DNA from: Typha latifolia
Lineage: Eukaryota; Streptophyta; Magnoliopsida; Poales; Typhaceae
DNA: 64,000 nucleotides
Assembly (NCBI GenBank): GCA_019914945.1
Contig: CM034109.1
Location: forward strand, 434,001 to 498,000
Direction: 5' to 3'
Positions 1 to 11,450 of the stretch are shown here, one piece after another. Both the position numbers and the translations under genes were made by a program. Within the stretch, counting starts at the first letter, position 1. Every line of letters begins with the position of its first letter. The notes under the pieces were generated by a model. The model worked only from the letters and a program-made list of their open reading frames with translations, was not told the DNA's origin and ran no database searches.

Positions 1-1023
1 TCCTCCGGCATATCACCGATAGTCTATTCAAGGTTCCAAAGTTAATGTTGGCAACTAAACATCTCTGGGAGGGAACCATAATGGTGAATCACCTATCATG
101 CCTTGTGATATATAAAATTATATAAACAACCCCTCATGTTATTGCAAATTTTCCTATTACCATTAACACCATTTGATATAGGCATTTATTAGTAGACCCC
201 CTGTGTTTTGCTTTTATTGCCTCAAAAACACCCTATTTGTCATCTCTTAATGGAGAATTACCACAAAATAAGTTAAATTAACTCATATAAGCATAATAAT
301 TGTAATATACTAATACCCCCTCTATGAACAATATGAGTCTGAAGCTTCCTTCGTAACTCCCGGAACTTCTTCATAGTGGCTCCGTTCCATGCCTCATTTC
401 ATAGGGAACTTCAAAGTGGCTCTATTTCATTATATTCCATCTATATCCCAATTCCATTCATTTAATATCTCTTTGGTCTTATTGACATAAGAGATGTTAT
501 AGTCTATCTGTTTCCATATATGGAAAGTTAAGAAATCATCATATAATAATCGAGAAATTGCAATAGAAAAGAAAAAGGGAGGTTTGTGATGATTTTAAAA
601 TCTTTTCTACTAGGTAATCTATTATCCTATCCCACACCGTTGTTACTGTATCATTGCCTTCTTCGATAGACAACTTTGTTAAGGGGTATTTCAAGTACTT
701 TACATTATTATTTTAAAAGTAATAGAATATTCTCTATCCCATCAATAGCAATTAAGTTGAATTTAACTTGGGGTGGGTATGCTTTTTGGGAGATGATATG
801 CTTTGAGCAATTGGTCTATATATGCTTTAAACGGATAGTCTACGAACATTCTGTGACCCATCGACTTAAAAAATAATATGCTCGCTAAGTCTCCTAGAGG
901 TGATGCATTGCGCAAGTCGGTTATCTAGTCAATCATCTTTGGGATGTAACCACAATGGTGATCCAACCCCCGACCCCATCCTCGACTATGTCATACGGAG
1001 TAAACAAGATACCAAATCCTTAC
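1..1023. other. No exon recognised; downstream side of the DCD gene
   Basis: AT-rich sequence lying 3' of the last recognised exon of the minus-strand DCD-domain gene. Further exons may be hidden here or before base 1, but I found no continuation of the domain. Around 60-95 and 930-965 there are two similar stretches, both containing CATCT(C/T)TGGGA followed by AACCA(T/C)AATGGTGA, so a degraded repeat is likely. Bases 110-280 look like MITE debris (phrases such as ACCCC...TGTTTTGC and AACACCCTATTTG). Confidence 0.35.
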
Positions 1024-4000
1024 TTGCTTTGAGTTGAGCTCTGGGGTGAACTTCCCCCTTGAGTCATAGTTCTCTTGTATAGCATGTTTAAAAGCACTCT
1101 CTGGTAGAGGAAGGCAGTCTCGATCAATCTTAAACTTCACCTACACAAAAGGGTATATATTTATCAGCGCAACTACCATGAAATTATGACCATCAAGTAG
1201 CTATATCATAACCATGAAGTTTATCTTCAACATATCAACTTGCAAATCTTTAGCACAAGAATACAATTACAGTGGCATAGCATGATTATTCTAATTATCC
1301 AAAAAAGTGAAAATTGCATTTAGTCAATATATTAAAATTGCACTCAATAAAAAAATACTCAAGTAAATGAGCGTCCAACTAATGTGCAATATTGCAATGA
1401 AGATGTACACAACATTACCTTTGTTAGCAAAAAGTATGCTTTTGTAAACGAACCCATTAATGCATTGGGCAAGTCTTATAGTCACACCAAGAAACACCCT
1501 CAAGAAATACTCTTCAAAGTGTCATTCATAGTAAAATAAATGAAATCGACTCCTAAATGAAAATATGTTTCGTGGATGACAAATTGGCTTCATAGATCAT
1601 ATAAACAAAGGAAAGATGTATTCATAATCATGAATGGACAAGCATGTTCAATGTTATAAAAAGCTATTGGCACATAAGGTCTAATAGCATTTCCAATACT
1701 TAATGGACAATATTGGGTAGTTGACATTGCCCAACCCTTGGACCTAAAGCTAACAAGAATCAAATCTTGTGAAAATGCTTTACCAACTACTTCAAAGAAA
1801 AAAATAAAAGCTTCAAGAAAATGATAGACCAAAACATGTTGCATATATCAATATAGGAAAAAAAAACCTTAGTAGCTTAAGAAAGCTATTTGAGTACATC
1901 ATCTAAAAGATATATGATAAGTACCAACAAAACTTAAATCAAGACCCATCAAGAATTCCAATGGCAACCTCGCGTAGTTTCGAAAGCTAGATTAATAGTT
2001 TATCTTAACTTAGTATTCCACTTGCCATGACTCTGCGACCATCCAAGGCAACCTTTTTCAAGAGACTGGTATAAAAAGTATCAAAGGTCGCTACCACAAC
2101 TATTAAAAAATGCCTAAGATGCTTCAACAACTCCGACTAGTAACCAAGAACAAAGTTCTTACATCATCTGAAAGTTTTACATACACAATATGATCCTCGT
2201 ATAGTTGTTCCTCCTAAACTTTGCAACTGTCCAATGTGAGTGGCAAAACTAACCTGTCTCTCACAAAATTGAGCATGAAAATAGATTTAGAGTCGATCTA
2301 ATGTTATGACTTGTAGAATTTCAATAGGAAAGGATAGCATCGACTCCTTGCCGTGTGATGACCACAACAATAACAATTCATAAGAAAAGCTTTTATTTCA
2401 AGCATGAACGACCGTGCTGATGGCGTACTGACACATGGCACGAGGGGGGTGCCGCACGACACCCCTCCTAGTAGCTTCGCCACTCACCATTGACTTCGTC
2501 GTCAAGCTTACCGTCGCTGATCGCTAAGTCACTGTCGCCCAAGTTCACACCCCCATTGGGTGCCCTCGCCCAAGGGGAAAGGAAGAAAGATCGAGAGAAA
2601 GAGAAAGAAATTAAAGATTTAAGTTGCAAATCCCCTCGGGATAGGGCACCCGACGGGGTGTGCGAGCTCGAGTGACGGTGAGTAGTCCCTTACTCTTTTT
2701 TTCTCTCTCTTACGGCATGGTCTGTGGTCAGCATGATCCGTGCATGTAACACGATCATCGTTAATTTCAAGAGCTTGCACAAAATCAATTACTCTCTTGT
2801 CTTGTAGATAATACCCACATTAGTTTTAGTCCTCCCATCCCAAGCTACTTACTCAAACACTTTTCTTTTTGTTCTAAACTAGCACGTGTCTTTGTAACTT
2901 CACTTGTCCACCTCAACATATTAACCTCAAGTCTCACCTTTTATGCAAGCTATTTTCTAGATGCCCAGTATTCAAATATTATCAATGTTATAATTTTCGT
3001 ACAAATCTTACCTTTCATATTAAAGAACATCACACAATCATCTAGCAAAGGTTTGCCATTTTTTCCCTCAAGTACTTCTCGTCCATCAGGACCAGTTTGT
3101 GTTGATGTCCTCAATGTTCCGCTTGCTATTGTCTTAGCGATGATGATGACCAAAGATACTAGAAGGATATAAAGGAAGAAGAGGCAAAGGAGGGACAAAG
3201 GAAAGAAAGAAAACAAAGAAAGAGAAGGAATAATCCTATTTATTTGAATTGGTCAAGTTTAAACCCAACCCTACTAGACTCGCAAGGAAACCTGTTAACT
3301 AACCTGATCTTTTGCACATGAAATGTCAGTAGTGACGAATATGCTACTGTTCATTCATCTTTTTACAGATTAACTTTGTTTTGGAAAAGATAACCAATCG
3401 AGTTTAAATCATTTCCGCACCCATGCACATTATTTCTACTAATTCCATTAGGCGCCATCCACCAGAAACATCGAATTCAGAGTATAACAGAGGCAAAATC
3501 TTTGGAATTATGCAATACAAGCTCAACTGAGAGGACGAGGAAATTCACCCAGAAGCACAATTACCTGAGAAGGAAATGCTCCTCTAAAAGCCTTTGGCTC
3601 AAGGTTCAACCCGCCTTTAGAGGTAGCCCTGTAAACGCCATACAGAAGCTTAAGATCAAAATCATACAGGAAAAGCTTGGTCCCAGGCTTGATCTTCTCT
3701 ACCGCCTCAATCTTCCCTTTGGGCAACCCAAAGACTCTGTAGCGGTAACACTCTGGCTTAGTCTTCCCGCTGCACATAAAGATGAACCCCGAGCTCTTCT
3801 CCACGGGATTCTTCCCCTTACGCCCCTCGTCTTTGCTACTGTTACCAGTAGCAGCGGTGACGGGTTTAGCCGCCGAGGCCGAGGCCGAAGCCAAAGCCAA
3901 CGCGGGGTCGTCAACCGGTACTCCACCGTTTTCCGGACCCGTCACGGCCACATCTTTGTCCCTCCTGACCTTCAATTTCTTCTTGATCTTGTTCGAAGAG

Positions 4001-4065
4001 GTCGGCCTACGGGTAAGAGGACCGACCGTGGCTTTCTTGTTCTTAAGCTTCTTCGGCTTCACCAT
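1024..4065 (-). CDS. DCD (development and cell death) domain protein, partial
   Basis: Exon 1 is 3565-4065 (167 codons from ATG at 4065) and exon 2 is 1024-1140 (39 codons). Both are phase 0 with GT/AG borders and are separated by a 2.4 kb intron. Residues 1-90 are basic and low-complexity (KKLKNKK, an Ala-Ser run). The DCD domain begins near residue 93 ([20 protein letters not shown]) and continues with [28 protein letters not shown] and, in exon 2, [16 protein letters not shown] and FTPELNSKQ. This order is diagnostic of plant DCD proteins, which are linked to stress and programmed cell death; the biochemical role is unknown. No stop codon is seen after exon 2, whose 3' end is a GTAAGG donor, so the C-terminus lies in unrecognised exons below 1023 or outside the window. 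An in-frame TTG at 4089 is not needed, because the ATG at 4065 fits. Confidence 0.85.
1141..3564 (-). other. Large intron of the DCD gene
   Basis: The intron starts at the GTAATT donor (3564) and ends at the TGTAG acceptor (1141). It is mostly AT-rich. A GC-rich island at about 2400-2670 includes CGTGCTGATGG and GGCACG...GTGCCG phrases like those in the transposon ends at 15.2-15.9 and 28.0-28.5 kb. An 88-codon open frame at 2950-3216 (-) has no family I recognise. Confidence 0.6.
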
Positions 4066-4330
4066 GGCTTCCTTTGAGATCGCTGGCAACCGAAACCAAT
4101 CGAGCTCAGCGAACAGTTGGACCTCACGACCCGGAAAAGAACAAGCTTTTCCGGATAAAAACCGAATAACATCGGATCGTGGATGTCCTGATTCTAGCGA
4201 GAGGACGTAAAAACCCTAACCCTAATCCTAATCCTAGCGCAAAAGCTGGACAAGAGGAGAGGAAACTTTACCTGGGTTTCTTCGAACGACGGCAGGAAAT
4301 GGCGAGACGAAGAGATTCGAGGATCTAAGC
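4066..4330 (-). promoter_or_regulatory. 5' leader, leader intron and telo-box of the DCD gene
   Basis: A CCCAG/GTAAAG donor at 4271-4272 and a TTGCCAG acceptor just upstream of the ATG suggest an intron in the 5' UTR. Within it, at about 4209-4235, is AAAACCCTAACCCTAATCC, a telo-box run (AAACCCTAA). Telo-boxes are known in leaders and proximal promoters of plant growth and translation genes. GGGCCC and AAGCCCAA (site II-like) words occur at 4443-4475. The transcription start was not determined. Confidence 0.5.
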
Positions 4331-4508
4331 CGAGGCAGCGAGGAGTTTAAATAGACGGGGATTCAAGAGCCCTACGACGGGGCAGCAAATGGCGTTCGAT
4401 TGGGAAGTTATCGGGTGAGCATTTCTTATCTAAACATGGATAAAGCCCAAACCGAGGGCCCGATAAAAAGCCCAAATATATATATATATATATTCTGGGC
4501 GGTTTTTT

Positions 4509-4776
4509 ATGCGTATACCCTTAAAAAATCTCTTATTTATTTTTATTCCCTTCTAAAATTAATGTTTATATATATACCCCTCAAAAATATATGTTATTTG
4601 CCGGTTAAATCCCAAGTTAAGTCAATAATTTAATAGAAAAAGATAAAAATACTCTTAACTAAGACAAATTTATACATGCTATAATAAAGATAACTGTTGC
4701 AGAAAGATACAAAGAATGTATGCTTTGAAGGGTATACATATAAGTACTATATTTAGATTTTTGAAGGGCATGTATG
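4509..4776. mobile_element. MITE-like inverted repeat
   Basis: The left arm ATGCGTATACCCTTAAAAAA (4509-4528) pairs with the inverse of the right arm ending at 4776 (CATACATGCCCTTCAAAAAT on the minus strand). A second inner pair is TATACCCCTCAAAAATATAT near 4570 and TATACCCTTCAAAGCATAC inverted at 4720-4744. The element is about 270 bp, AT-rich and non-coding. Its exact ends and target duplication are uncertain. Confidence 0.5.
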
Positions 4777-5315
4777 AAAAAAATAATTTCCTTTTCAGTT
4801 ATGTTTATTTTTATACTTGGATAAGAATGCTTATACTGATTTAGACTATTACTGTATTTGTTTATAAACATACAGTTGAAGTGACATAAAAAGTTTGGGT
4901 ATTTTAACATATAATTAAAATTACCATTTATAATAGATGGATGATAGGAGAAGATAGAAGAGAAGAGATTTAGAAAAAAAAATTAAAATGATAGTTGACT
5001 TAAAGGTAAAATAGTAATTAATAAATATAAAAATATCGATGGAAGAGAATATAGGAGAGAAGTATTTATTCTAAAGCTCAAGTGAATGACTAAGCCTCGT
5101 TTAATTTAGGAATAAGATTAATTTTAGAATATATTTTTTATTATTTTTGAAATTAAGTATTTATTTCAGGAATAGTTATTATTAGTGTTTCACGAATAAA
5201 TGAGACTAACTTTATCCCTCTATTTATCCTTTGTACTTGTCCAATGAAATAAAAAAAGTCGAGAATTAGTTATTCTAAAAATTTTCATTTCAAAACCAAT
5301 AGGATTCAACTGTTC

Positions 5316-6206
5316 GGGGTGTAAACAAGTTGTGCCCGAGCAAGTTGGCTCCAGCTCAGGCTTAGCTGGAAATTAATTTCGAGCCGGAGCCGAGCCAGAC
5401 CGAGCTCGAGCCTGAAATGAGCTTATCATCAAGTTGAGCCGGATCCAGTTGGACCAAGCTAGTATTACGATCCGATCACATGTATTAAGTCGAGTCGAGT
5501 CAAATTAGTTACTTAGCTTTATCTTTCTATTTTGAATTTCAAATAAATTAAATAATCTGTATGGATCTGATCCGCTAGAAATTTTACTCCTATAAATAGG
5601 GGTGGACATCTATTGATAAGAATCATTGAGAGAAATCTGAGTTTAGCTAGTTATTATTTTCGTCCTTATCTTTTTATCTTAGTCGTTAGATTATTTTTAT
5701 CTTCATAGGAGTAGATCATAACCGTAGATCCCTTTCAATCATCCCACCTCTTACCTCCAGCAACCACCCTACAATACAGCCGTCCACCACCACCCTTGGC
5801 CGTCCGCCACCGACGACCGTCACAACGTCAGATATTTATCGTTCTGCCCTCTTTGACCTATTTCCACTATTTTATTTTTAACTTTTAATTATGACCTCTG
5901 AATTTAGGTGAAACCGAGTCATTAGAACCATCTCACGAGGTTACCTCCAGCTAAAATTTTATAATCATCCTACAAATAAATCGTTCTAGATCCGGTTCGT
6001 AACAACTAGATCAAGCCTAAGCTGAGCCAAAGAAGAAGGAGGAGGATGAGGCGGCACCCTTTTATATTGAGCCTATTGAGTCGAGCTTAAGCAAGTCAGC
6101 TCTAGCTCAGGCTCAGCTCAGCTCTAACCAAGCCGAACCGGACTCGAGCTTTAGTCGAATCGAGCCTGAGTCAAGCCCAAGCTACTTGTCGAGCTTGAGA
6201 GCCCTA
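5316..6206. mobile_element. Non-autonomous DNA transposon with GAGCTCGAGCC-rich ends
   Basis: About 890 bp with inverted ends rich in GAGC, CTCGAG and AGCTC words. The left end is GGGGTGTAAACAAGTTG and the right end (minus strand) is AGGGCTCTCAAGCTCGACAAG, truncated here to its first bases. There is no transposase. The centre is AT-rich, with a GC-rich patch near 5760-5830. This end composition is typical of plant hAT-like non-autonomous elements; the superfamily is inferred. Confidence 0.55.
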
Positions 6207-6711
6207 TCAATTGTTCACATCTTCTTCATTTCTTTGGCTTGTGAATAAGGATTTAATCTCCACATCTCTTAATTAATTTGGATCCTCTTTCTCTCACTTA
6301 GATCAAGATGAATAATGATAGATTTTTTTTTACTAACTCAACTGTGTGACGGGAGAAATTGGGTTCTAGTGTGACACCCTAATTACTCGTCAATCATTGT
6401 AGATAAGTGATGCCACTTGTGCAAATCAATGTTGGAAGTAGAGTAGGAATGAAAATTGATTGGATACAGATTGAATAATGCTCAACTCATATTTAGATCT
6501 ATATTTTTGTTTTGGATGCACAATATCCTAAGTTAGGATGGTGCCATTTATAATAAGATGCCCAACCACGAAGGCTGACTGTCCAAGCTCACTAAACACA
6601 GTAACAAAAGTTTCATACAATTAAACACTAATACACTATTTTAGCTAACAACCAATACAAAAACATTGAATAAGAATATTGTCTAAATTCCCCCATCCTC
6701 GAGGCTCTAAT
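6207..6711. other. Intergenic, nothing recognised
   Basis: AT-rich spacer between two related transposon-like elements. I see no coding exon, RNA gene or strong repeat here. Confidence 0.5.
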
Positions 6712-7067
6712 TAGGGCTGTCAAAATAATCAAGTCTGCTCGATAATGCTCGATCAAGCTCGGCTAAAAAATGAGTTGAACCAAGCTTGATCTTTAAAATA
6801 GGCTCGAAAATAATTGCAAGCCAAGCTTAATCATGAGTCGGCTCATGATCAAGTAAGCGTGATAAGGCTTGATCAAGCTCAAAATTTGGCTTGAATTGAT
6901 TAAAACTTAAAATTTCTTATTGATCGGCTCATTTAAGTTTGAGCTTGAAATTGACTCAAATTAAAATAATTTTAATTCAAACTATCACAAATCTATACTC
7001 AAAATTATTTTCAATTCAAACTTGATCAGAACTAGGCTCAATCAAGTTCGGCTTGATTACACCCCTA
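6712..7067. mobile_element. Short GCTCGA-rich MITE upstream of the OTUB gene
   Basis: About 355 bp. The left end is TAGGGCTGTCAAAATAATCA and the inverted right end is TTAGGGGTGTAATCAAGCCG. Both share TAGGG(C/G)TGT and lead into GCTCGATCAAGCTCGGC-like sequence. It resembles the larger element at 5316-6206. It ends about 200 bp before the OTUB start codon and so borders or overlaps its promoter. No clean target-site duplication was found. Confidence 0.6.
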
Positions 7068-7273
7068 AGTTGCCTCTAACCACCAAATTGTAACTAATGG
7101 ATTGGCTCTTTATATTTCACACCCGAAACAAGAATCCCAGCCGTATCGCCCGACCCGATCCGCTCCGCTCATTTCTACCGCCTTTTTAACTAACCTCCTA
7201 TTTCCCGCCAAATCGATCCAAAAATTCTTTCAAATTCCAGTAGCTTCCCGAATCGCCAAGCTCGCCGTTCGAG

Positions 7274-7626
7274 ATGCCGCAGCCGAATCAACCTCAGGGA
7301 AGCCAGAAGCTGATGGCTCGCAATCAGAAGAAGAACCCGAGAGATCCAGCGACGGAGATCGAGGAGGACGGGAAGCGTATAAGGATTCAAATAGACGAAA
7401 TAGATGAGATCACGGGAGAAAAAGAAGGGGAAGAGGATTCGAGCGAGATCGATGGAAGAGATGCTATCGTGCGGCCTGACGGCAAGAAGTCGCTGTTCCG
7501 CGATGGCGATATCGACGCCTCCGTCGTCGAGGAGCGGGTTGCTTCTTACCTTTCCATGCTGCATTTGGCTGAGTTTGTGTACGATGACGTGACGCAGCAG
7601 CCGACGTCGTGCATCGCAGACGAGGT

Positions 7627-7673
<47 letters not shown>

Positions 7674-10600
7674 TATGTATATCTCAAATGATGGCTCGAT
7701 CAAACGTAGTTTTGCCGCTTTTGGTTTCTTGATTCTGCTCTTGGAGTTTGATGTTTTTGTTTTTCTGGATGATTTTTAGTTTCTTTTTTATCTTAAATTT
7801 GTTGAGATTAACATCGAGTAATCGAATGCAGGAGAAGGGAATAAATAAATAGAAAATCTTACATTTGTCAAATCTAACACATTTCCCGGGTCTCTTCTCC
7901 AACCCGTAGCAGACCGAGATCAGGCGAATGGAGGAGAAAGCCAGGAAGAAGCAGCTCGAGTTGGAGACGGAGATGGAATTCTTGTGGTCCGACGACGACG
8001 AAGAAGAAGATGAATCCAAGAAAACCCACGCTCGAGAGGAAGGAGAAGAGGACCCTTCCAGCGCACTCGATCTCTTGCTCAAGAAAGCAAAGGGGAAGAA
8101 GGTCGTCTTCGACGAGGAAGCTATGGTCGACAACTCGGTCGACGCAAACGGCGAAGTCATCGAACATAGTTGGGCGGCATCGTTGTTGTTGGGCTTGGGA
8201 AACTGCGACGGCTCCACGAGGCAGCAGATGGCTCTCTTAGAGGAAGAAGCGAAGAAGATGCCCTGCCTCGGGGACAAGGTGGGATTCTTGGTTTCTTGAT
8301 TCCTTGGAGATGCTTGCATGTATATCTATGGATTTCTTTGCGAAATTTTTGTGCGTTTCTGATAGGTTCAGTGTGAATATATGATCTTTTATTATTATTT
8401 TTACGTTTGATCTTTTATTTCTATTTTTACATTTGATCTTTATACATTTCTTTTTAGGGAAATTAGTTGGTCGGAGCAAGAATGACAATTGATAAAGGAA
8501 CCATGGGCATTTTTTAAGGAAAAATTGTTCTCCTTTATATTGCATCTCAAAAATTATAGGTTGCTTGCTGAGCACTTTATACTAGATTCATAGATCACAA
8601 AATTTAGCTTGTAGAATGCATGTTTTAATATGTGATCCCCTTGATTTCTTGGTAACTATTTTTCTTAATTTCCAACTTTACTTCGGGGACCAACCAGATT
8701 TTATGTTCCATCAATGATCTTTCTTTAAGGGTTTTTTTTTAAATTTTTTTAAAGAGAACATCAGATGAGTTGAGCTGCTCGTTCTTGATTAGCCACTGTG
8801 GGAAAAATTCTTTCGATTTGGTTACGTTGTGAAGTGCTTTTGTAGGTTTAACAGTCTATTTTCCTTGAATATGGATTTAGGATGTCTTACAGTTTGATTC
8901 TCGCTTCACTGTATGCGTTCCTCATCAATTCGAGGTGAAGACTAAAGAGTACTTGAAGCTTCGCGCAAGCATTTTGCACCAAGATTTGACGTAATTTGTA
9001 GTTTATATATTGTGGTTGGTTAGGTTAATGCTGCTCTCTATTAAGTGTATTAAGTCACTCATCTTCATTGAATTTTCTCAATAATAAAAGGTAGGCTAGA
9101 GCATACCTTGAGATGAGAAGGCTCCAAAAAATTTGACAAGTTGTGGTCCATCGGATGTCAACCTAACATTATCTAGAAGCTGGCACTTAATTCCTGACAA
9201 AACTAAATTATATTCTGAGAACTATTTCTCAATGTAATTTGTTTTAATCTCTCTCTTGGGTCATGTACTTATGTTTGAGGTATGAAAATGAGCACCTCGA
9301 ATATCATTTTATGCATATCTTAAATCTAGAGAGTTATGGTATTTCAGGAACCTGTGTCCGCATTAGCTGCTGATTTTCCGTCAGACTGTTCCATCATACA
9401 GGAAAAGATCAAGGTTAACCTAACTTCATTTTGTTGTTTTGTGGTAACTGAAACTGATCTATTTGTATCATTAATAGTAATATGGGCTGATGTTGGTATA
9501 TGAATCAACGGTTAATGATGCAGCTGCTTGACAAAGAATACTCTTCCTTCCGGCGAGCACGTCGAGATGGCAATTGTTTCTATCGGAGTTTCATTTTTTC
9601 ATATCTGGTAGTACAATGCTGTACAATCTCTTAAAAATTTATCTGTTGTATCACAATATGAGTGTTTTATTATGTGAGTGCTTCTATTACAGAACTAACT
9701 TATAAGATGTACAAATAGGAGCAAGTTGTTGAAATGCAAGATGACAATGAGGCCTATCGGATTCTTGGAACTCTTGACCAATTCAGACAGGCAAATCAAA
9801 ATCAGAGACAGACTGTAAACACATTTGATGATTTCTATTCGGTAAGCCCTTCCTCCATTGGCTATAGTAGCTGCATGATACTTGATACTTGATTTACTAT
9901 GTAACTCATATTATTATCGCTTCACTGCCTCTTATGGTGGATGATATATGATTCCTAGTAATTTTTGTTAATGCCTTCAATTCAATAGTTTTCAATTTAG
10001 ACTTAGTGTGGGATCTCTTGTTTTGATTTCCTATTACCTGTCTAAATTGGTTGATTCTGATACTAGGTATTGATTGTATATACCAGTCCATGTTCAAACT
10101 TGTTTTTCATGTATTCTTGGTTCAATTGAAAATACAACTTTTTCTTAGCAAACTTTCAAATTCTTTATTATTACTGATATTAGGTTTTGTTCTTTCATCT
10201 GATACTTCTTGGTGTTGTTTCCAGGACTTCACTGACCTGATGGTAAATATTATGGAGTGGAAGCAAATTTCTACAAGGTAGATGATAGCTACTAACTTGT
10301 TTTCGGTGGTCCTCAATCAGCGATAAACGATTGTAGTTCAGTTATCACATTTCTGCTAAATTTTCTGAGCAAATGAACTGGTGCGCTCACATGTAGTTTT
10401 GGCCATAAGCAACTTTTGCAGAAGAGTCAAGATGAAAATTACTCAAGCAAAAGTGAGAGATGCACCCCATAATTATATATATACATTGTTCTGGTTCCGT
10501 GATTTTATGGCTTAACATAGAATATGCACAGTGTTGGCTTTCTTCAGATTGATCACTTCTATTGAGATATGTGCACGAGCAGAGCATTTCAAACCATTTC

Positions 10601-11450
10601 TCCCTGACATGAAATATAACACTCTGGAAGAGGTCGGTGCTGATGCTACTCTTTTTTTACTTATTAATTTTGCCATTAAGAAATTGTTTTCCTTATTATG
10701 GTTGCCATTGTTATAACAGTAACATGTTTACCCATGGAGGTCAACTCTTTATCTTTTTGATGCTATTCTTTTGTTGATCTATTAGTGATAGAACCAAGTA
10801 ATGCTAGAACAATGACCTTAACTTCTAATTAATATTATAGTAAGATAACAAGTTGTTCTACATGCTTCAGAATGTAATATCTATCTTAGACAAGTTTACT
10901 TCATAAAATTATCAATGAAGTAATATCTATATGGTCTTCTTCAGTATTTGATGTTTCTGTCAGCTCACCAGCACTATCTCTCTCTCTTCCCCCTAATTTT
11001 CTGCTTCACCAACAGTTCTGCAGGGCAGAAGTTATTCCTATGAGAATTGAAGCTGATCATGTGCAGATTATCGCTCTGGCATCTGCACTAAGGGTGTCCG
11101 TGAGGGTGGTTAAGATTGACTCCTCGTCGTCCTTATCTAGATCTGGAAGCATTGAAGTGAACCAACAAGATTTATTCCTGAACCATAACACAAACACTAG
11201 CAATCCTCTGGCAAGCAGCAATACTGAGACTAGTGATTATGGACTGGCAAGCACACCTAAGCTGATTTCTTCAGACAGTGGCATTGATGAGGTCCCTCCA
11301 ACTGACATTGGCACTGCTGCTTGCGGACCTTCTTCGAGTTGCTTAGTTGAAAACAATGGAGCAAGCTCAAGCAGCAGTTCTAGTCAACAAGTCCCCTTTG
11401 TGACCTTGCTATATCGGCCAGGCCATTATGACATCCTCTATCCAAAGTGA
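7274..11450 (+). CDS. Otubain-type ubiquitin thioesterase (OTUB1-like), plus-strand copy
   Basis: Nine coding exons: 7274-7624, 7913-8278, 9348-9413, 9524-9607, 9719-9841, 10225-10277, 10397-10452, 10532-10632 and 11016-11450. Together they give 544 codons plus TGA, with all phases consistent. Exon 3 begins EPVSALAADFP. Exon 4 carries the catalytic Asp/Cys motif RRDGNCFYRSF. The last exon carries EADHVQIIALASAL and the catalytic-His motif YRPGHYDILY. These are hallmarks of otubain cysteine proteases, which remove ubiquitin from substrates and regulate E2 enzymes. Exons 1 and 2 add about 239 residues of charged, acidic sequence (WSDDDEEEDE, HAREEGEEDP) ending in EEEAKKMPCLGDK, the segment that precedes the OTU fold in plant otubains. 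The N-terminal extension is longer than usual. A shorter model starting inside exon 2 (MEEKARKK) is possible. It faces the paralogue at 12948-19197 tail to tail. Confidence 0.87.
7629..7671 (+). repeat. (CT)n microsatellite at the intron 1 donor of the OTUB gene
   Basis: An uninterrupted CT run of about 21 units begins four bases after the exon 1 donor (GAG/GTAGCTCTCT). Length variation here would change the sequence directly next to the 5' splice site. Confidence 0.9.

Noticed and set aside
2950..3216. 88-codon minus-strand frame in the DCD intron
   Set aside because: Starts hydrophobic and later reads [16 protein letters not shown], but I recognise no family, no splice partner and no supporting context.
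3523..4077. Plus-strand frame of 191 codons at the DCD locus
   Set aside because: Antisense shadow of the DCD exon; no family features.
7190..7703. Minus-strand frames of 165 and 79 codons opposite the otubain first exon
   Set aside because: Shadows of the plus-strand coding exon plus the (CT)n tract; the plus frame joins in phase to the OTU core.
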